Source of the DNA: Andrena cerasifolii
Lineage: Eukaryota; Arthropoda; Insecta; Hymenoptera; Andrenidae
Length of the DNA: 64,000 nucleotides
NCBI RefSeq assembly: GCF_050908995.1
Contig: NW_027484943.1
Coordinates: forward strand, 1-64,000
Direction: 5' to 3'
The notes under the pieces: model-generated
The model's database searches: none
What the model was told of the DNA's origin: nothing
What the model saw: only the letters and a program-made list of their open reading frames with translations
Position numbers and translations under genes: made by a program
Shown here: positions 21,823 to 34,934 of the stretch, in pieces
Layout: each line of letters opens with the position of its first letter
How positions within the stretch are numbered: position 1 is the stretch's first letter

Positions 21823-23496
21823 GTGCCATCTCTTTCGACGGCATGTTCTCCTGTTACAAAGCCCAATTTTGTGCATTCTGAAAATTTTCGCCAGATTTTG
21901 GCCAATATATCAGGAGAACATGAAGTGGAAAGAGGTATACTAAATTTCAGCTTCAATGGCATCGCCTTAAAGTTGCAAATAAGAGGCGCAGGCCTTTCAA
22001 GAGGCGTTAGAAAATTCTGCGTCTCGATGTTAAACAATCACTGTCTCGAAACACTTGCGCCACTTCTCGCTCTTTGATTTGCTCTCCAGAGACGTTACTT
22101 TGTTCCATCTCTTTCGACGGCATATTCTCCTGTTACAAAGCCCAATTTTGTGCATTCTGAAAATTTTCGCCAGATTTTGGCCAATATATCAGGAGAAAAT
22201 GAAGTGGAAAGAGGTATACTAAATTTCAGCTTCAAAGGCATCGCCTTAAAGTTGCAAATAAGAGGCGCAGGCCTCTCAAGAGGCGTTCGAAAATTCTGCG
22301 TCTCTTCGTTAAACAGTCACTGTCTCGAAACATCTGCGCCACTTCTCGCTCTTTGATTTGCTCTCCGGAGACATTACTTTGTGCCATCTCTTTCGACGGC
22401 ATGTTCTCCTGTTACAAAGCCCAATTTTGTGCATTCTGAAAATTTTCGCCAGATTTTGGCCAATATATCAGGAGAACATGAAGTGGAAAGAGGTATACTA
22501 AATTTCAGCTTCAAAGGCATCGCTTAAAAGTATCAAATCAGAAGCGCAGGCCTTTCAAGAGGCGTTCGAAAATTATGCGACTCTTCGTTAAACAGTCACT
22601 GTCTCGAAACATCTGCGCCACTTCTCGCTCATTGATTTGCCATCCGGAGACGTTACTTTGTGCCATCTCTTTCGACGGCATGTTCTCCTGTTACAAAGCC
22701 CAATTCTGTGGATTCTGAAAATTTTCGCCAGATTCTGGCCAATATATCAGGAGAAAATGAAGTGGAAAGAGGTATACTAAATTTCAGCTTCAAAGGCATC
22801 GCCTTAAAGTTGCAAATAAGAGGCGCAGGCCTTTCAAGAGGCGTTCGAAAATTCTGCGTCTCTTCGTTAATCAGTCACTGTCTCGAAACATCTGCACCAC
22901 TTCTCGCTCTTTGATTTGCTCTCCGGAGACGTTACTTTGTGCCATCTCTTTCGACGGCATGTTCTCCTGTTACAAAGCCCAATGATGTGCATTCTGAAAA
23001 ATTTCGCTAGATTTTGGCCAATATATAAGGAGAACATGAAGTGGAAATAGGTATACTAAATTTCAGCTTCAAAGGCATCGCCTTAAAGTTGCAATTAAGA
23101 GGCGCAGGCCTTTCAAGAGGCTTTCGAAAATTCTGCGTCTCTTCGTTAAACAGTCACTGTCTCGAAACACCTGCGCCACTTCTCGCTCTTTGATTTGCTC
23201 TCCAGAGACGTTACTTTGTTCCATCTCTTTCGACGGCATGTTGTCCTGTTACAAAGCTCAATTTTGTGTATTCTCGAAATTTTCGCCAGATTTTGGTCAA
23301 TATATCAGGAGAAAATGAAGTGGAAAGAGGTATACTAAATTTCAGCTTCAAAGGCATCGCCTTAAAGTTGCAAATAAGAGGCGCAGGCCTTTCAAGAGGC
23401 GTTCGAAAATTCTGCGTCTCTTCGTTAAACAGTCACTGTCTCGAAACATCTGCGCCACTTCTCGCTCTTTGATTTGCTCTCCAGAGACGTTACTTT
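21823..23496. repeat. Further six-monomer HOR copy (A-B-F-G-C-D)
   Basis: Units at 21823, 22102, 22381, 22660, 22939 and 23218 restore the 1,674-bp order. The A unit has CTTCAATGGC but GCAAATAAG, like the copy at 10665 and unlike its closer neighbours. That suggests the eight-monomer copies were inserted or expanded inside an older six-monomer array. Confidence 0.9.
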
Positions 23497-24332
23497 GTGC
23501 CATCTCTTTCGACGGCATGTTCTCCTGTTACAAAGCCCAATTTTGTGCATTCTGAAAATTTTCGCCAGATTTTGGCCAATATATCAGGAGAACATGAAGT
23601 GGAAAGAGGTATACTAAATTACAGCTTCAAAGGCATCGCCTTAAAGTTGCAAATAAGAGGCGCAGGCCTTTCAATAGGCGTTCGAAATTCTGCGTCTCGT
23701 TGTTAAACAATCACTGTCTCGAAATACTTGCGCCACTTCTCGCTCTTTGATTTGCTCTCCAGAGACGTTACTTTGTTCCATCTCTTTCGACGGCATATTC
23801 TCCTGTTACAAAGCCCAATTTTGTGCATTCTGAAAATTTTCGCCAGATTTTGGCCAATATATCAGGAGAAAATGAAGTGGAAAGAGGTATACTAAATTTC
23901 AGCTTCAAAGGCATCGCCTTAAAGTTGCAAATATGAGGCGCAGGCCTTTCAAGAGGCGTTCGAAAATTCTGCGTCTCGTTGTTAAACAATCACTGTCTCG
24001 AAACACCTGCGCCACTTCTCGCTCTTTGATTTGCTCTCCAGAGACGTTAGTTTGTTCCATCTCTTTCGATGGCATGTTGTCCTGTTACAAAGCACAATTT
24101 TGTGTATTCTCGAAATTTTCGCCAGGTTTTGGCCAATATATCAGGAGAACATGAAGTCAAAAGAGGTATACTAAATTTCAGCTTCATAGGCATCGCCTTA
24201 AAGTTGCAAATCAGAGGCGCAGGCCTTTCAAGAGGCGTTCGAAAATTCTGCGTCTCTTCGTTAAACAGTCACTGTCTCGATACATCTGCGCCACTTCTTG
24301 CTCTTTGATTTGCTCTCTGGAGACGTTACTTT
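23497..24332. repeat. A'-B'-E trimer, third occurrence (836 bp)
   Basis: Units 23497 (CGAAATTCTG, with CAATAGGCG and AAATTACAGC private changes), 23775 (ATATGAG) and 24054 (E). The order and total length match the trimers at 8435 and 9829. It ends the six-monomer HOR domain. Confidence 0.87.
23775..24053. repeat. Monomer type B' exemplar (ATATGAG form)
   Basis: Diagnostic bases: CATATTCTCC, GAGAAAATG, GCAAATATGAGGCGC, CTCGTTGTTAAACAATC and AAACACCTG. The A-to-T change in ATATGAG puts an in-frame TGA into the plus frame that is open in A and B units. It is the middle unit of the 836-bp trimers and usually precedes E. A version with TTACATAGCCC (called B'') is at 27123, 40236, 43305 and 53060. 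Confidence 0.88.
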
Positions 24333-27122
24333 GTGCCATCTCTTTCGACGGCATGTTCTCCTGTTACAAAGCCCAATTCTGTGGATTCTGAAAATTTTCG
24401 CCAGATTTTGGCCAATATATCAGGAGAAAATGAAGTGGAAAGAGGTATACTAAATTTCAGCTTCAAAGGCATCGCTTAAAAGTATCAAATCAGAAGCGCA
24501 GGCCTTTCAAGAGGCGTTCGAAAATTGTGCGACTCTTCGTTAAACAGTCACTGTCTCGAAACATCTGCGCCACTTCTCGCTCATTGATTTGCCATCCGGA
24601 GACGTTACTTTGTGCCATCTCTTTCGACGGCATGTTCTCCTGTTACAAAGCCCAATTCTGTGGATTCTGAAAATTTTCGCCAGATTTTGGCCAATATATC
24701 AGGAGAAAATGTAGTGGAAAGAGGTATACTAAATTTCAGCTTCAATGGCATCGCCTTAAAGTTGCAAATCAGAAGCGCAGGCCGTTCAAGAGGCGTTCGA
24801 AAATTCTGCGTCTCGTTGTTAAACAATCACTGTCTCGAAACACCTGCGCCACTTCTCGCTCTTTGATTTGCTCTCCAGAATCGTTACTTTGTTCCATCTC
24901 TTTCGACGGCATGTTCTCCTGTTACAAAGCACAATTTTGTGTATTCTCGAAATTTTCGCCAGATTTTGGCCAATATATCAGGAGAAAATGAAGTGGAAAG
25001 AGGTATACTAAATTTCAGCTTCAAAGGCATCGCCTTAAAGTTGCAAATAAGAGGCGCAGGCCTTTCAAGAGGCGTTCGAAAATTCTGCGTCTCTTCGTTA
25101 AACAGTCACTGTCTCGAAACACCTGCGCCACTTCTCACCCTTTGATTTGCTCTCCAGAGACGTTACTTTGTGCCATCTCTTTCGACGGCATGTTGTCCTG
25201 TTACAAAGCTCAATTTTGTGTATTCTCGAAATTTGCGCCAGATTTTGGCCAATATATCAGGAGAAAATGAAGTGGAAAGAGGTATACTAAATTTCAGCTT
25301 CAAAGGCATCGCCTTAAAGTTGCAAATAAGAGGCGCAGGCCTTTCAAGAGGCGTTCGAAAATTCTGCGTCTCTTCGTTAAACAGTCACTGTCTCGAAACA
25401 CCTGCGCCACTTCTCGCTCTTTGATTTGCTCTCCAGAGACGTTACTTTGTTCCATCTCTTTCGACGGCATGTTGTCCTGTTACAAAGCTCAATTTTGTGT
25501 ATTCTCGAAATTTTCGCCAGATTTTGGTCAATATATCAGGAGAAAATGAAGTGGAAAGAGGTATACTAAATTTCAGCTTCAAAGGCATCGCCTTAAAGTT
25601 GCAAATAAGAGGCGCAGGCCATTCAAGAGGCGTTCGAAAATTCTGCGTCTCTTCGTTAAACAGTCACTGTCTCGAAACATCTGCGCCACTTCTCGCTCTT
25701 TGATTTGCTCTCCAGAGACGTTACTTTGTTCCATCTCTTTCGACGGCATGTTGTCCTGTTACAAAGCACAATTTTGTGTATTATCGAAATTTTCGCCAGA
25801 TTTTGGCCAATATATCAGGAGAAAATGAAGTGGAAAGAGGTATACTAAATTTCAGCTTCAAAGGCATCACCTTAAAGTTGCAAATAAGAGGCGCAGGCCT
25901 TTCAAGAGGCGTTCGAAAATTCTGCGTCTCTTCGTTAAACAGTCACTGTCTCGAAACACCTGCGCCACGTCTCACTCTTTGATTTGCTCTCCAGAGACGT
26001 TACTTTTTTCCATCTCTTTCGACGGCATGTTGTCCTGTTACAAAGCCCAATTTTGTGCATTCTGAAAATTTTCGCCAGATTTTGGCCAATATATCAGGAG
26101 AACATGAAGTGGAAAGAGGTATACTAAATTTCAGCTTCAAAGGCATCGCCTTAAAGTTGCAAATAAGAGGCGCAGGCCTTTCAAGAGGCGTTCGAAAATT
26201 CTGCGTCTCGTTGTTAAACAATCACTGTCTCGAAACACTTGCGCCACTTCTCGCTCTTTGATTTGCTCTCCAGAGACGTTACTTTGTTCCATCTCTTTCG
26301 ACGGCATATTCTCCTGTTACATAGCCCAATTTTGTGCATTCTGAAAATTTTCGCCAGATTTTGGCCAATATATCAGGAGAAAATGAAGTGGAAAGAGGTA
26401 TACTAAATTTCAGCTTCAAAGGCATCGCCTTAAAGTTGCAAATAAGAGGCGCAGGCCTTTCAAGAGGCGTTCGAAAATTCTGCGTCTCTTCGTTAAACAG
26501 TCACTGTCTCGAAACACCTGCGCCACTTCTCACCCTTTGATTTGCTCTCCAGAGACGTTACTTTGTGCCATCTCTTTCGACGGCATGTTGTCCTGTTACA
26601 AAGCTCAATTTTGTGTATTCTCGAAATTTTCGCCAGATTTTGGTCAATATATCAGGAGAAAATGAAGTGGAAAGAGGTATACTAAATTTCAGCTTCAAAG
26701 GCATCGCCTTAAAGTTGCAAATAAGAGGCGCAGGCCTTTCAAGAGGCGTTCGAAAATTCTGCGTCTCTTCGTTAAACAGTCACTGTCTCGAAACACCTGC
26801 GCCACTTCTCACCCTTTGATTTGCTCTCCAGAGACGTTACTTTGTGCCATCTCTTTCGACGGCATGTTGTCCTGTTACAAAGCTCAATTTTGTGTATTCT
26901 CGAAATTTTCGCCAGATTTTGGCCAATATATCAGGAGAAAATGAAGTGGAAAGAGGTATACTAAATTTCAGCTTCAAAGGCATCGCCTTAAAGTTGCAAA
27001 TAAGAGGCGCAGGCCATTCAAGAGGCGTTCGAAAATTCTGCGTCTCTTCGTTAAACAGTCACTGTCTCGAAACATCTGCGCCACTTCTCGCTCTTTGATT
27101 TGCTCTCCAGAGACGTTACTTT
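24333..27122. repeat. Mixed block rich in D- and H-like monomers
   Basis: Units start at 24333, 24612, 24891, 25170, 25449, 25728, 26007, 26286, 26565 and 26844. The first two combine the TTCTGTGG start with F or A-like ends. The private CTCACCCTTTG tail occurs at about 25135, 26529 and 26808; the first and second are 1,395 bp apart (five monomers) and the second and third one monomer apart. Most units here have GTTGTCC, AAAGCTC and TCGAAATT. I see no clear multi-copy HOR. Confidence 0.82.
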
Positions 27123-29633
27123 GTTCCATCTCTTTCGACGGCATATTCTCCTGTTACATAGCCCAATTTTGTGCATTCTGAAAATTTTCGCCAGATTTTG
27201 GCCAATATATCAGGAGAAAATGAAGTGGAAAGAGGTATACTAAATTTCAGCTTCAAAGGCATCGCCTTAAAGTTGCAAATATGAGGCGCAGGCCTTTCAA
27301 GAGGCGTTCGAAAATTCTGCGTCTCGTTGTTAAACAATCACTGTCTCGAAACACCTGCGCCACTTCTCGCTCTTTGATTTGCTCTCCAGAGACGTTACTT
27401 TGTTCCATCTCTTTCGACGGCATGTTGTCCTGTTACAAAGCACAATTTTGTGTATTCTCGAAATTTTCGCCAGGTTTTGGCCAATATATCAGGAGAACAT
27501 GAAGTCAAAAGAGGTATACTAAATTTCAGCTTCATAGGCATCGCCTTAAAGTTGCAAATCAGAGGCGCAGGCCTTTCAAGAGGCGTTCGAAAATTCTGCG
27601 TCTCTTCGTTAAACAGTCACTGTCTCGATACATCTGCGCCACTTCTTGCTCTTTGATTTGCTCTCTGGAGACGTTACTTTGTGCCATCTCTTTCGACGGC
27701 ATGTTCTCCTGTTACAAAGCCCAATTTTGTGCATTCTGAAAATTTTCGCCAGATTTTGGCCAATATATCAGGAGAACATGAAGTGGAAAGAGGTATACTA
27801 AATTTCAGCTTCAAAGGCATCGCCTTAAAGTTGCAAATAAGAGGCGCAGGCCTTTCAAGAGGCGTTAGAAAATTCTGCGTCTCGTTGTTAAACAATCACT
27901 GTCTCGAAACACTTGCGCCACTTCTCGCTCTTTGATTTGCTCTCCAGAGACGTTACTTTGTTCCATCTCTTTCGACGGCATATTCTCCTGTTACAAAGCC
28001 CAATTTTGTGCATTCTGAAAATTTTCGCCAGATTTTGGCCAATATATCAGGAGAACATGAAGTGGAAAGAGGTATACTAAATTTCAGCTTCAAAGGCATC
28101 GCTTAAAAGTATCAAATCAGAAGCGCAGGCCTTTCAAGAGGCGTTCGAAAATTATGCGACTCTTCGTTAAACAGTCACTGTCTCGAAACATCTGCGCCAC
28201 TTCTCGCTCATTGATTTGCCATCCGGAGACGTTACTTTGTGCCATCTCTTTCGACGGCATGTTCTCCTGTTACAAAGCCCAATTCTGTGGATTCTGAAAA
28301 TTTTCGCCAGATTCTGGCCAATATATCAGGAGAAAATGAAGTGGAAAGAGGTATACTAAATTTCAGCTTCAAAGGCATCGCCTTAAAGTTGCAAATAAGA
28401 GGCGCAGGCCTTTCAAGAGGCGTTCGAAAATTCTGCGTCTCTTCGTTAATCAGTCACTGTCTCGAAACATCTGCGCCACTTCTCGCTCTTTGATTTGCTC
28501 TCCGGAGACGTTACTTTGTGCCATCTCTTTCGACGGCATGTTCTCCTGTTACAAAGCCCAATGATGTGCATTCTGAAAATTTTCGCTAGATTTTGGCCAA
28601 TATATCAGGAGAACATGAAGTGGAAATAGGTATACTAAATTTCAGCTTCAAAGGCATCGCCTTAAAGTTGCAATTAAGAGGCGCAGGCCTTTCAAGAGGC
28701 TTTCGAAAATTCTGCGTCTCTTCGTTAAACAGTCACTGTCTCGAAACACCTGCGCCACTTCTCGCTCTTTGATTTGCTCTCCAGAGACGTTACTTTGTTC
28801 CATCTCTTTCGACGGCATGTTGTCCTGTTACAAAGCTCAATTTTGTGTATTCTCGAAATTTTCGCCAGATTTTGGTCAATATATCAGGAGAAAATGAAGT
28901 GGAAAGAGGTATACTAAATTTCAGCTTCAAAGGCATCGCCTTAAAGTTGCAAATAAGAGGCGCAGGCCTTTCAAGAGGCGTTCGAAAATTCTGCGTCTCT
29001 TCGTTAAACAGTCACTGTCTCGAAACATCTGCGCCACTTCTCGCTCTTTGATTTGCTCTCCAGAGACGTTACTTTGTTCCATCTCTTTCGACGGCATATT
29101 CTCCTGTTACAAAGCCCAATTTTGTGCATTCTGAAAATTTTCGCCAGATTTTGGCCAATATATCAGGAGAAAATGAAGTGGAAAGAGGTATACTAAATTT
29201 CAGCTTCAAAGGCATCGCCTTAAAGTTGCAAATAAGAGGCGCAGGCCTCTCAAGAGGCGTTCGAAAATTCTGCGTCTCTTCGTTAAACAGTCACTGTCTC
29301 GAAACATCTGCGCCACTTCTCGCTCTTTGATTTGCTCTCCAGAGACGTTACTTTGTTCCATCTCTTTCGACGGCATGTTGTCCTGTTACAAAGCACAATT
29401 TTGTGTATTCTCGAAATTTTCGCCAGGTTTTGGCCAATATATCAGGAGAACATGAAGTCAAAAGAGGTATACTAAATTTCAGCTTCATAGGCATCGCCTT
29501 AAAGTTGCAAATCAGAGGCGCAGGCCTTTCAAGAGGCGTTCGAAAATTCTGCGTCTCTTCGTTAAACAGTCACTGTCTCGATACATCTGCGCCACTTCTT
29601 GCTCTTTGATTTGCTCTCTGGAGACGTTACTTT
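27123..29633. repeat. Nine-monomer stretch with a B/F chimera
   Basis: Order B'' (27123), E (27402), A (27681), B-start/F-end chimera (27960), G (28239), C (28518), D (28797), B (29076), E (29355). The A to D part is the six-monomer HOR with B and F fused into one unit, a loss of one monomer. The G unit here has CTGCGCCAC, not CTGCACCAC. Confidence 0.87.
27402..27680. repeat. Monomer type E exemplar
   Basis: Diagnostic bases: AAAGCACAATTTTGTG, TATTCTCGAAATT, CGCCAGGTTTTGG, ATGAAGTCAAAAGAGG, CTTCATAGGCATC, CAAATCAGAGGCGC, GATACATCTG, CTTGCTC and CTCTGGAG. Copies start at 8992, 10386, 24054, 29355, 40515, 43584, 53339, 55848 and 60031. It nearly always follows a B' or B'' unit. Confidence 0.9.
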
Positions 29634-32600
29634 GTGCCATCTCTTTCGACGGCATGTTCTCCTGTTACAAAGCCCAATTTTGTGCATTCTGAAAATTTTC
29701 GCCAGATTTTGGCCAATATATCAGGAGAACATGAAGTGGAAAGAGGTATACTAAATTTCAGCTTCAAAGGCATCGCCTTAAAGTTGCAAATAAGAGGCGC
29801 AGGCCTTTCAAGAGGCGTTAGAAAATTCTGCGTCTCGTTGTTAAACAATCACTGTCTCGAAACACTTGCGCCACTTCTCGCTCTTTGATTTGCTCTCCAG
29901 AGACGTTACTTTGTTCCATCTCTTTCGACGGCATATTCTCCTGTTACAAAGCCCAATTTTGTGCATTCTGAAAATTTTCGCCAGATTTTGGCCAATATAT
30001 CAGGAGAAAATGAAGTGGAAAGAGGTATACTAAATTTCAGCTTCAAAGGCATCGCCTTAAAGTTGCAAATAAGAGGCGCAGGCCTCTCAAGAGGCGTTCG
30101 AAAATTCTGCGTCTCTTCGTTAAACAGTCACTGTCTCGAAACATCTGCGCCACTTCTCGCTCTTTGATTTGCTCTCCGGAGACATTACTTTGTGCCATCT
30201 CTTTCGACGGCATGTTCTCCTGTTACAAAGCCCAATTTTTTGCATTCTGAAAATTTTCGCCAGATTTTGGCCAATATATCAGGAGAACATGAAGTGGAAA
30301 GAGGTATACTAAATTTCAGCTTCAAAGGCATCGCTTAAAAGTATCAAATCAGAAGCGCAGGCCTTTCAAGAGGCGTTCGAAAATTATGCGACTCTTCGTT
30401 AAACAGTCACTGTCTCGAAACATCTGCGCCACTTCTCGCTCATTGATTTGCCATCCGGAGACGTTACTTTGTGCCATCTCTTTCGACGGCATGTTCTCCT
30501 GTTACAAAGCCCAATTCTGTGGATTCTGAAAATTTTCGCCAGATTCTGGCCAATATATCAGGAGAAAATGAAGTGGAAAGAGGTATACTAAATTTCAGCT
30601 TCAAAGGCATCGCCTTAAAGTTGCAAATAAGAGGCGCAGGCCTCTCAAGAGGCGTTCGAAAATTCTGCGTCTCTTCGTTAAACAGTCACTGTCTCGAAAC
30701 ATCTGCGCCACTTCTCGCTCTTTGATTTGCTCTCCGGAGACATTACTTTGTGCCATCTCTTTCGACGGCATGTTCTCCTGTTACAAAGCCCAATTTTGTG
30801 CATTCTGAAAATTTTCGCCAGATTTTGGCCAATATATCAGGAGAAAATGAAGTGGAAAGAGGTATACTAAATTTCAGCTTCAAAGGCATCGCTTAAAAGT
30901 ATCAAATCAGAAGCGCAGGCCTTTCAAGAGGCGTTCGAAAATTATGCGACTCTTCGTTAAACAGTCACTGTCTCGAAACATCTGCGCCACTTCTCGCTCA
31001 TTGATTTGCCATCCGGAGACGTTACTTTGTGCCATCTCTTTCGACGGCATGTTCTCCTGTTACAAAGCCCAATGATGTGCATTCTGAAAATTTTCGCTAG
31101 ATTTTGGCCAATATATCAGGAGAACATGAAGTGGAAATAGGTATACTAAATTTCAGCTTCAAAGGCATCGCCTTAAAGTTGCAATTAAGAGGCGCAGGCC
31201 TTTCAAGAGGCGTTCGAAAATTCTGCGTCTCTTCGTTAAACAGTCACTGTCTCGAAACATCTGCGCCACTTCTCGCTCTTTGATTTGCTCTCCAGAGACG
31301 TTACTTTGTTCCATCTCTTTCGACGGCATGTTGTCCTGTTACAAAGCACAATTTTGTGTATTATCGAAATTTTCGCCAGATTTTGGCCAATATATCAGGA
31401 GAAAATGAAGTGGAAAGAGGTATACTAAATTTCAGCTTCAAAGGCATCACCTTAAAGTTGCAAATAAGAGGCGCAGGCCTTTCAAGAGGCGTTCGAAAAT
31501 TCTGCGTCTCTTCGTTAAACAGTCACTGTCTCGAAACACCTGCGCCACTTCTCACTCTTTGATTTGCTCTCCAGAGACTTTACTTTTTTCCATCTCTTTC
31601 GACGGCATGTTGTCCTGTTACAAAGCCCAATTTTGTGCATTCTGAAAATTTTCGCCAGATTTTGGCCAATATATCAGGAGAACATGAAGTGGAAAGAGGT
31701 ATACTAAATTTCAGCTTCAAAGGCATCGCTTAAAAGTATCAAATCAGAAGCGCAGGCCTTTCAAGAGGCGTTCGAAAATTATGCGACTCTTCGTTAAACT
31801 GTCACTGTCTCGAAACATCTGCGCCACTTCTCGCTCTTTGATTTGCTCTCCGGAGACGTTACTTTGTGCCATCTCTTTCGACGGCATGTTCTCCTGTTAC
31901 AAAGCCCAATGATGTGCATTCTGAAAATTTTCGCTAGATTTTGGCCAATATATCAGGAGAACATGAAGTGGAAATAGGTATACTAAATTTCAGCTTCAAA
32001 GGCATCGCCTTAAAGTTGCAATTAAGAGGCGCAGGCCTTTCAAGAGGCTTTCGAAAATTCTGCGTCTCTTCGTTAAACAGTCACTGTCTCGAAACACCTG
32101 CGCCACTTCTCGCTCTTTGATTTGCTCTCCAGAGACGTTACTTTGTTCCATCTCTTTCGACGGCATGTTGTCCTGTTACAAAGCTCAATTTTGTGTATTC
32201 TCGAAATTTTCGCCAGATTTTGGTCAATATATCAGGAGAAAATGAAGTGGAAAGAGGTATACTAAATTTCAGCTTCAAAGGCATCGCCTTAAAGTTGCAA
32301 ATAAGAGGCGCAGGCCTTTCAAGAGGCGTTCGAAAATTCTGCGTCTCGTTGTTAAACAATCACTGTCTCGAAACACTTGCGCCACTTCTCGCTCTTTGAT
32401 TTGCTCTCCAGAGACGTTACTTTGTTCCATCTCTTTCGACGGCATATTCTCCTGTTACAAAGCCCAATTTTGTGCATTCTGAAAATTTTCGCCAGATTTT
32501 GGCCAATATATCAGGAGAAAATGAAGTGGAAAGAGGTATACTAAATTTCAGCTTCAAAGGCATCGCCTTAAAGTTGCAAATAAGAGGCGCAGGCCTCTCA

Positions 32601-32981
32601 AGAGGCGTTCGAAAATTCTGCGTCTCTTCGTTAAACAGTCACTGTCTCGAAACATCTGCGCCACTTCTCGCTCTTTGATTTGCTCTCCGGAGACGTTACT
32701 TTGTGCCATCTCTTTCGACGGCATGTTCTCCTGTTACAAAGCCCAATGATGTGTATTCTCGAAATTTTCGCCAGGTTTTGGCCAATATATCAGGAGAAAA
32801 TGAAGTGGAAAGAGGTATACTAAATTTCAGCTTCAAAGGCATCGCCTTAAAGTTGCAAATATGAGGCGCAGGCCTTTCAAGGGGCGTTCGAAAATTCTGC
32901 GTCTCGTTGTTAAACAATCACTGTCTCGAAACACCTGCGCCACTTCTCGCTCTTTGATTTGCTCTCCAGAGACGTTACTTT
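29634..32981. repeat. Twelve-monomer stretch opening with the A-B-F-G-F-C-H module
   Basis: Module units are A (29634), B (29913), F (30192), G with B-type end (30471), F (30750), C (31029) and H (31308). The F unit has the private change CCAATTTTTTGCATTC. Then follow 31587 (TTTTTTCC start, F end), C (31866), D/A-type (32145), B (32424) and an unusual unit at 32703 that joins CCCAATGATGTG to TATTCTCGAAATT and CCAGGTTTTGG with an ATATGAG end. Confidence 0.88.
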
Positions 32982-34934
32982 GTGCCATCTCTTTCGACGG
33001 CATGTTCTCCTGTTACAAAGCCCAATTTTGTGCATTCTGAAAATTTTCGCCAGATTTTGGCCAATATATCAGGAGAACATGAAGTGGAAAGAGGTATACT
33101 AAATTTCAGCTTCAAAGGCATCGCCTTAAAGTTGCAAATAAGAGGCGCAGGCCTTTCAAGAGGCGTTAGAAAATTCTGCGTCTCGTTGTTAAACAATCAC
33201 TGTCTCGAAACACTTGCGCCACTTCTCGCTCTTTGATTTGCTCTCCAGAGACGTTACTTTGTTCCATCTCTTTCGACGGCATATTCTCCTGTTACAAAGC
33301 CCAATTTTGTGCATTCTGAAAATTTTCGCCAGATTTTGGCCAATATATCAGGAGAAAATGAAGTGGAAAGAGGTATACTAAATTTCAGCTTCAAAGGCAT
33401 CGCCTTAAAGTTGCAAATAAGAGGCGCAGGCCTCTCAAGAGGCGTTCGAAAATTCTGCGTCTCTTCGTTAAACAGTCACTGTCTCGAAACATCTGCGCCA
33501 CTTCTCGCTCTTTGATTTGCTCTCCGGAGACATTACTTTGTGCCATCTCTTTCGACGGCATGTTCTCCTGTTACAAAGCCCAATTTTTTGCATTCTGAAA
33601 ATTTTCGCCAGATTTTGGCCAATATATCAGGAGAACATGAAGTGGAAAGAGGTATACTAAATTTCAGCTTCAAAGGCATCGCTTAAAAGTATCAAATCAG
33701 AAGCGCAGGCCTTTCAAGAGGCGTTCGAAAATTATGCGACTCTTCGTTAAACAGTCACTGTCTCGAAACATCTGCGCCACTTCTCGCTCATTGATTTGCC
33801 ATCCGGAGACGTTACTTTGTGCCATCTCTTTCGACGGCATGTTCTCCTGTTACAAAGCCCAATTCTGTGGATTCTGAAAATTTTCGCCAGATTCTGGCCA
33901 ATATATCAGGAGAAAATGAAGTGGAAAGAGGTATACTAAATTTCAGCTTCAAAGGCATCGCCTTAAAGTTGCAAATAAGAGGCGCAGGCCTCTCAAGAGG
34001 CGTTCGAAAATTCTGCGTCTCTTCGTTAAACAGTCACTGTCTCGAAACATCTGCGCCACTTCTCGCTCTTTGATTTGCTCTCCGGAGACATTACTTTGTG
34101 CCATCTCTTTCGACGGCATGTTCTCCTGTTACAAAGCCCAATTTTGTGCATTCTGAAAATTTTCGCCAGATTTTGGTCAATATATCAGGAGAAAATGAAG
34201 TGGAAAGAGGTATACTAAATTTCAGCTTCAAAGGCATCGCTTAAAAGTATCAAATCAGAAGCGCAGGCCTTTCAAGAGGCGTTCGAAAATTATGCGACTC
34301 TTCGTTAAACAGTCACTGTCTCGAAACATCTGCGCCACTTCTCGCTCATTGATTTGCCATCCGGAGACGTTACTTTGTGCCATCTCTTTCGACGGCATGT
34401 TCTCCTGTTACAAAGCCCAATGATGTGCATTCTGAAAATTTTCGCTAGATTTTGGCCAATATATCAGGAGAACATGAAGTGGAAATAGGTATACTAAATT
34501 TCAGCTTCAAAGGCATCGCCTTAAAGTTGCAATTAAGAGGCGCAGGCCTTTCAAGAGGCGTTCGAAAATTCTGCGTCTCTTCGTTAAACAGTCACTGTCT
34601 CGAAACATCTGCGCCACTTCTCGCTCTTTGATTTGCTCTCCAGAGACGTTACTTTGTTCCATCTCTTTCGACGGCATGTTGTCCTGTTACAAAGCACAAT
34701 TTTGTGTATTATCGAAATTTTCGCCAGATTTTGGCCAATATATCAGGAGAAAATGAAGTGGAAAGAGGTATACTAAATTTCAGCTTCAAAGGCATCACCT
34801 TAAAGTTGCAAATAAGAGGCGCAGGCCTTTCAAGAGGCGTTCGAAAATTCTGCGTCTCTTCGTTAAACAGTCACTGTCTCGAAACACCTGCGCCACTTCT
34901 CACTCTTTGATTTGCTCTCCAGAGACTTTACTTT
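32982..34934. repeat. Second copy of the A-B-F-G-F-C-H module (1,953 bp)
   Basis: Units at 32982, 33261, 33540, 33819, 34098, 34377 and 34656 repeat the module at 29634 with an exact 3,348-bp offset (12 x 279) and the same CCAATTTTTTGCATTC change. The second F unit differs by TTTTGGTCAATATATC. The module is followed here by D', not by the unit seen at 31587. Confidence 0.9.
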
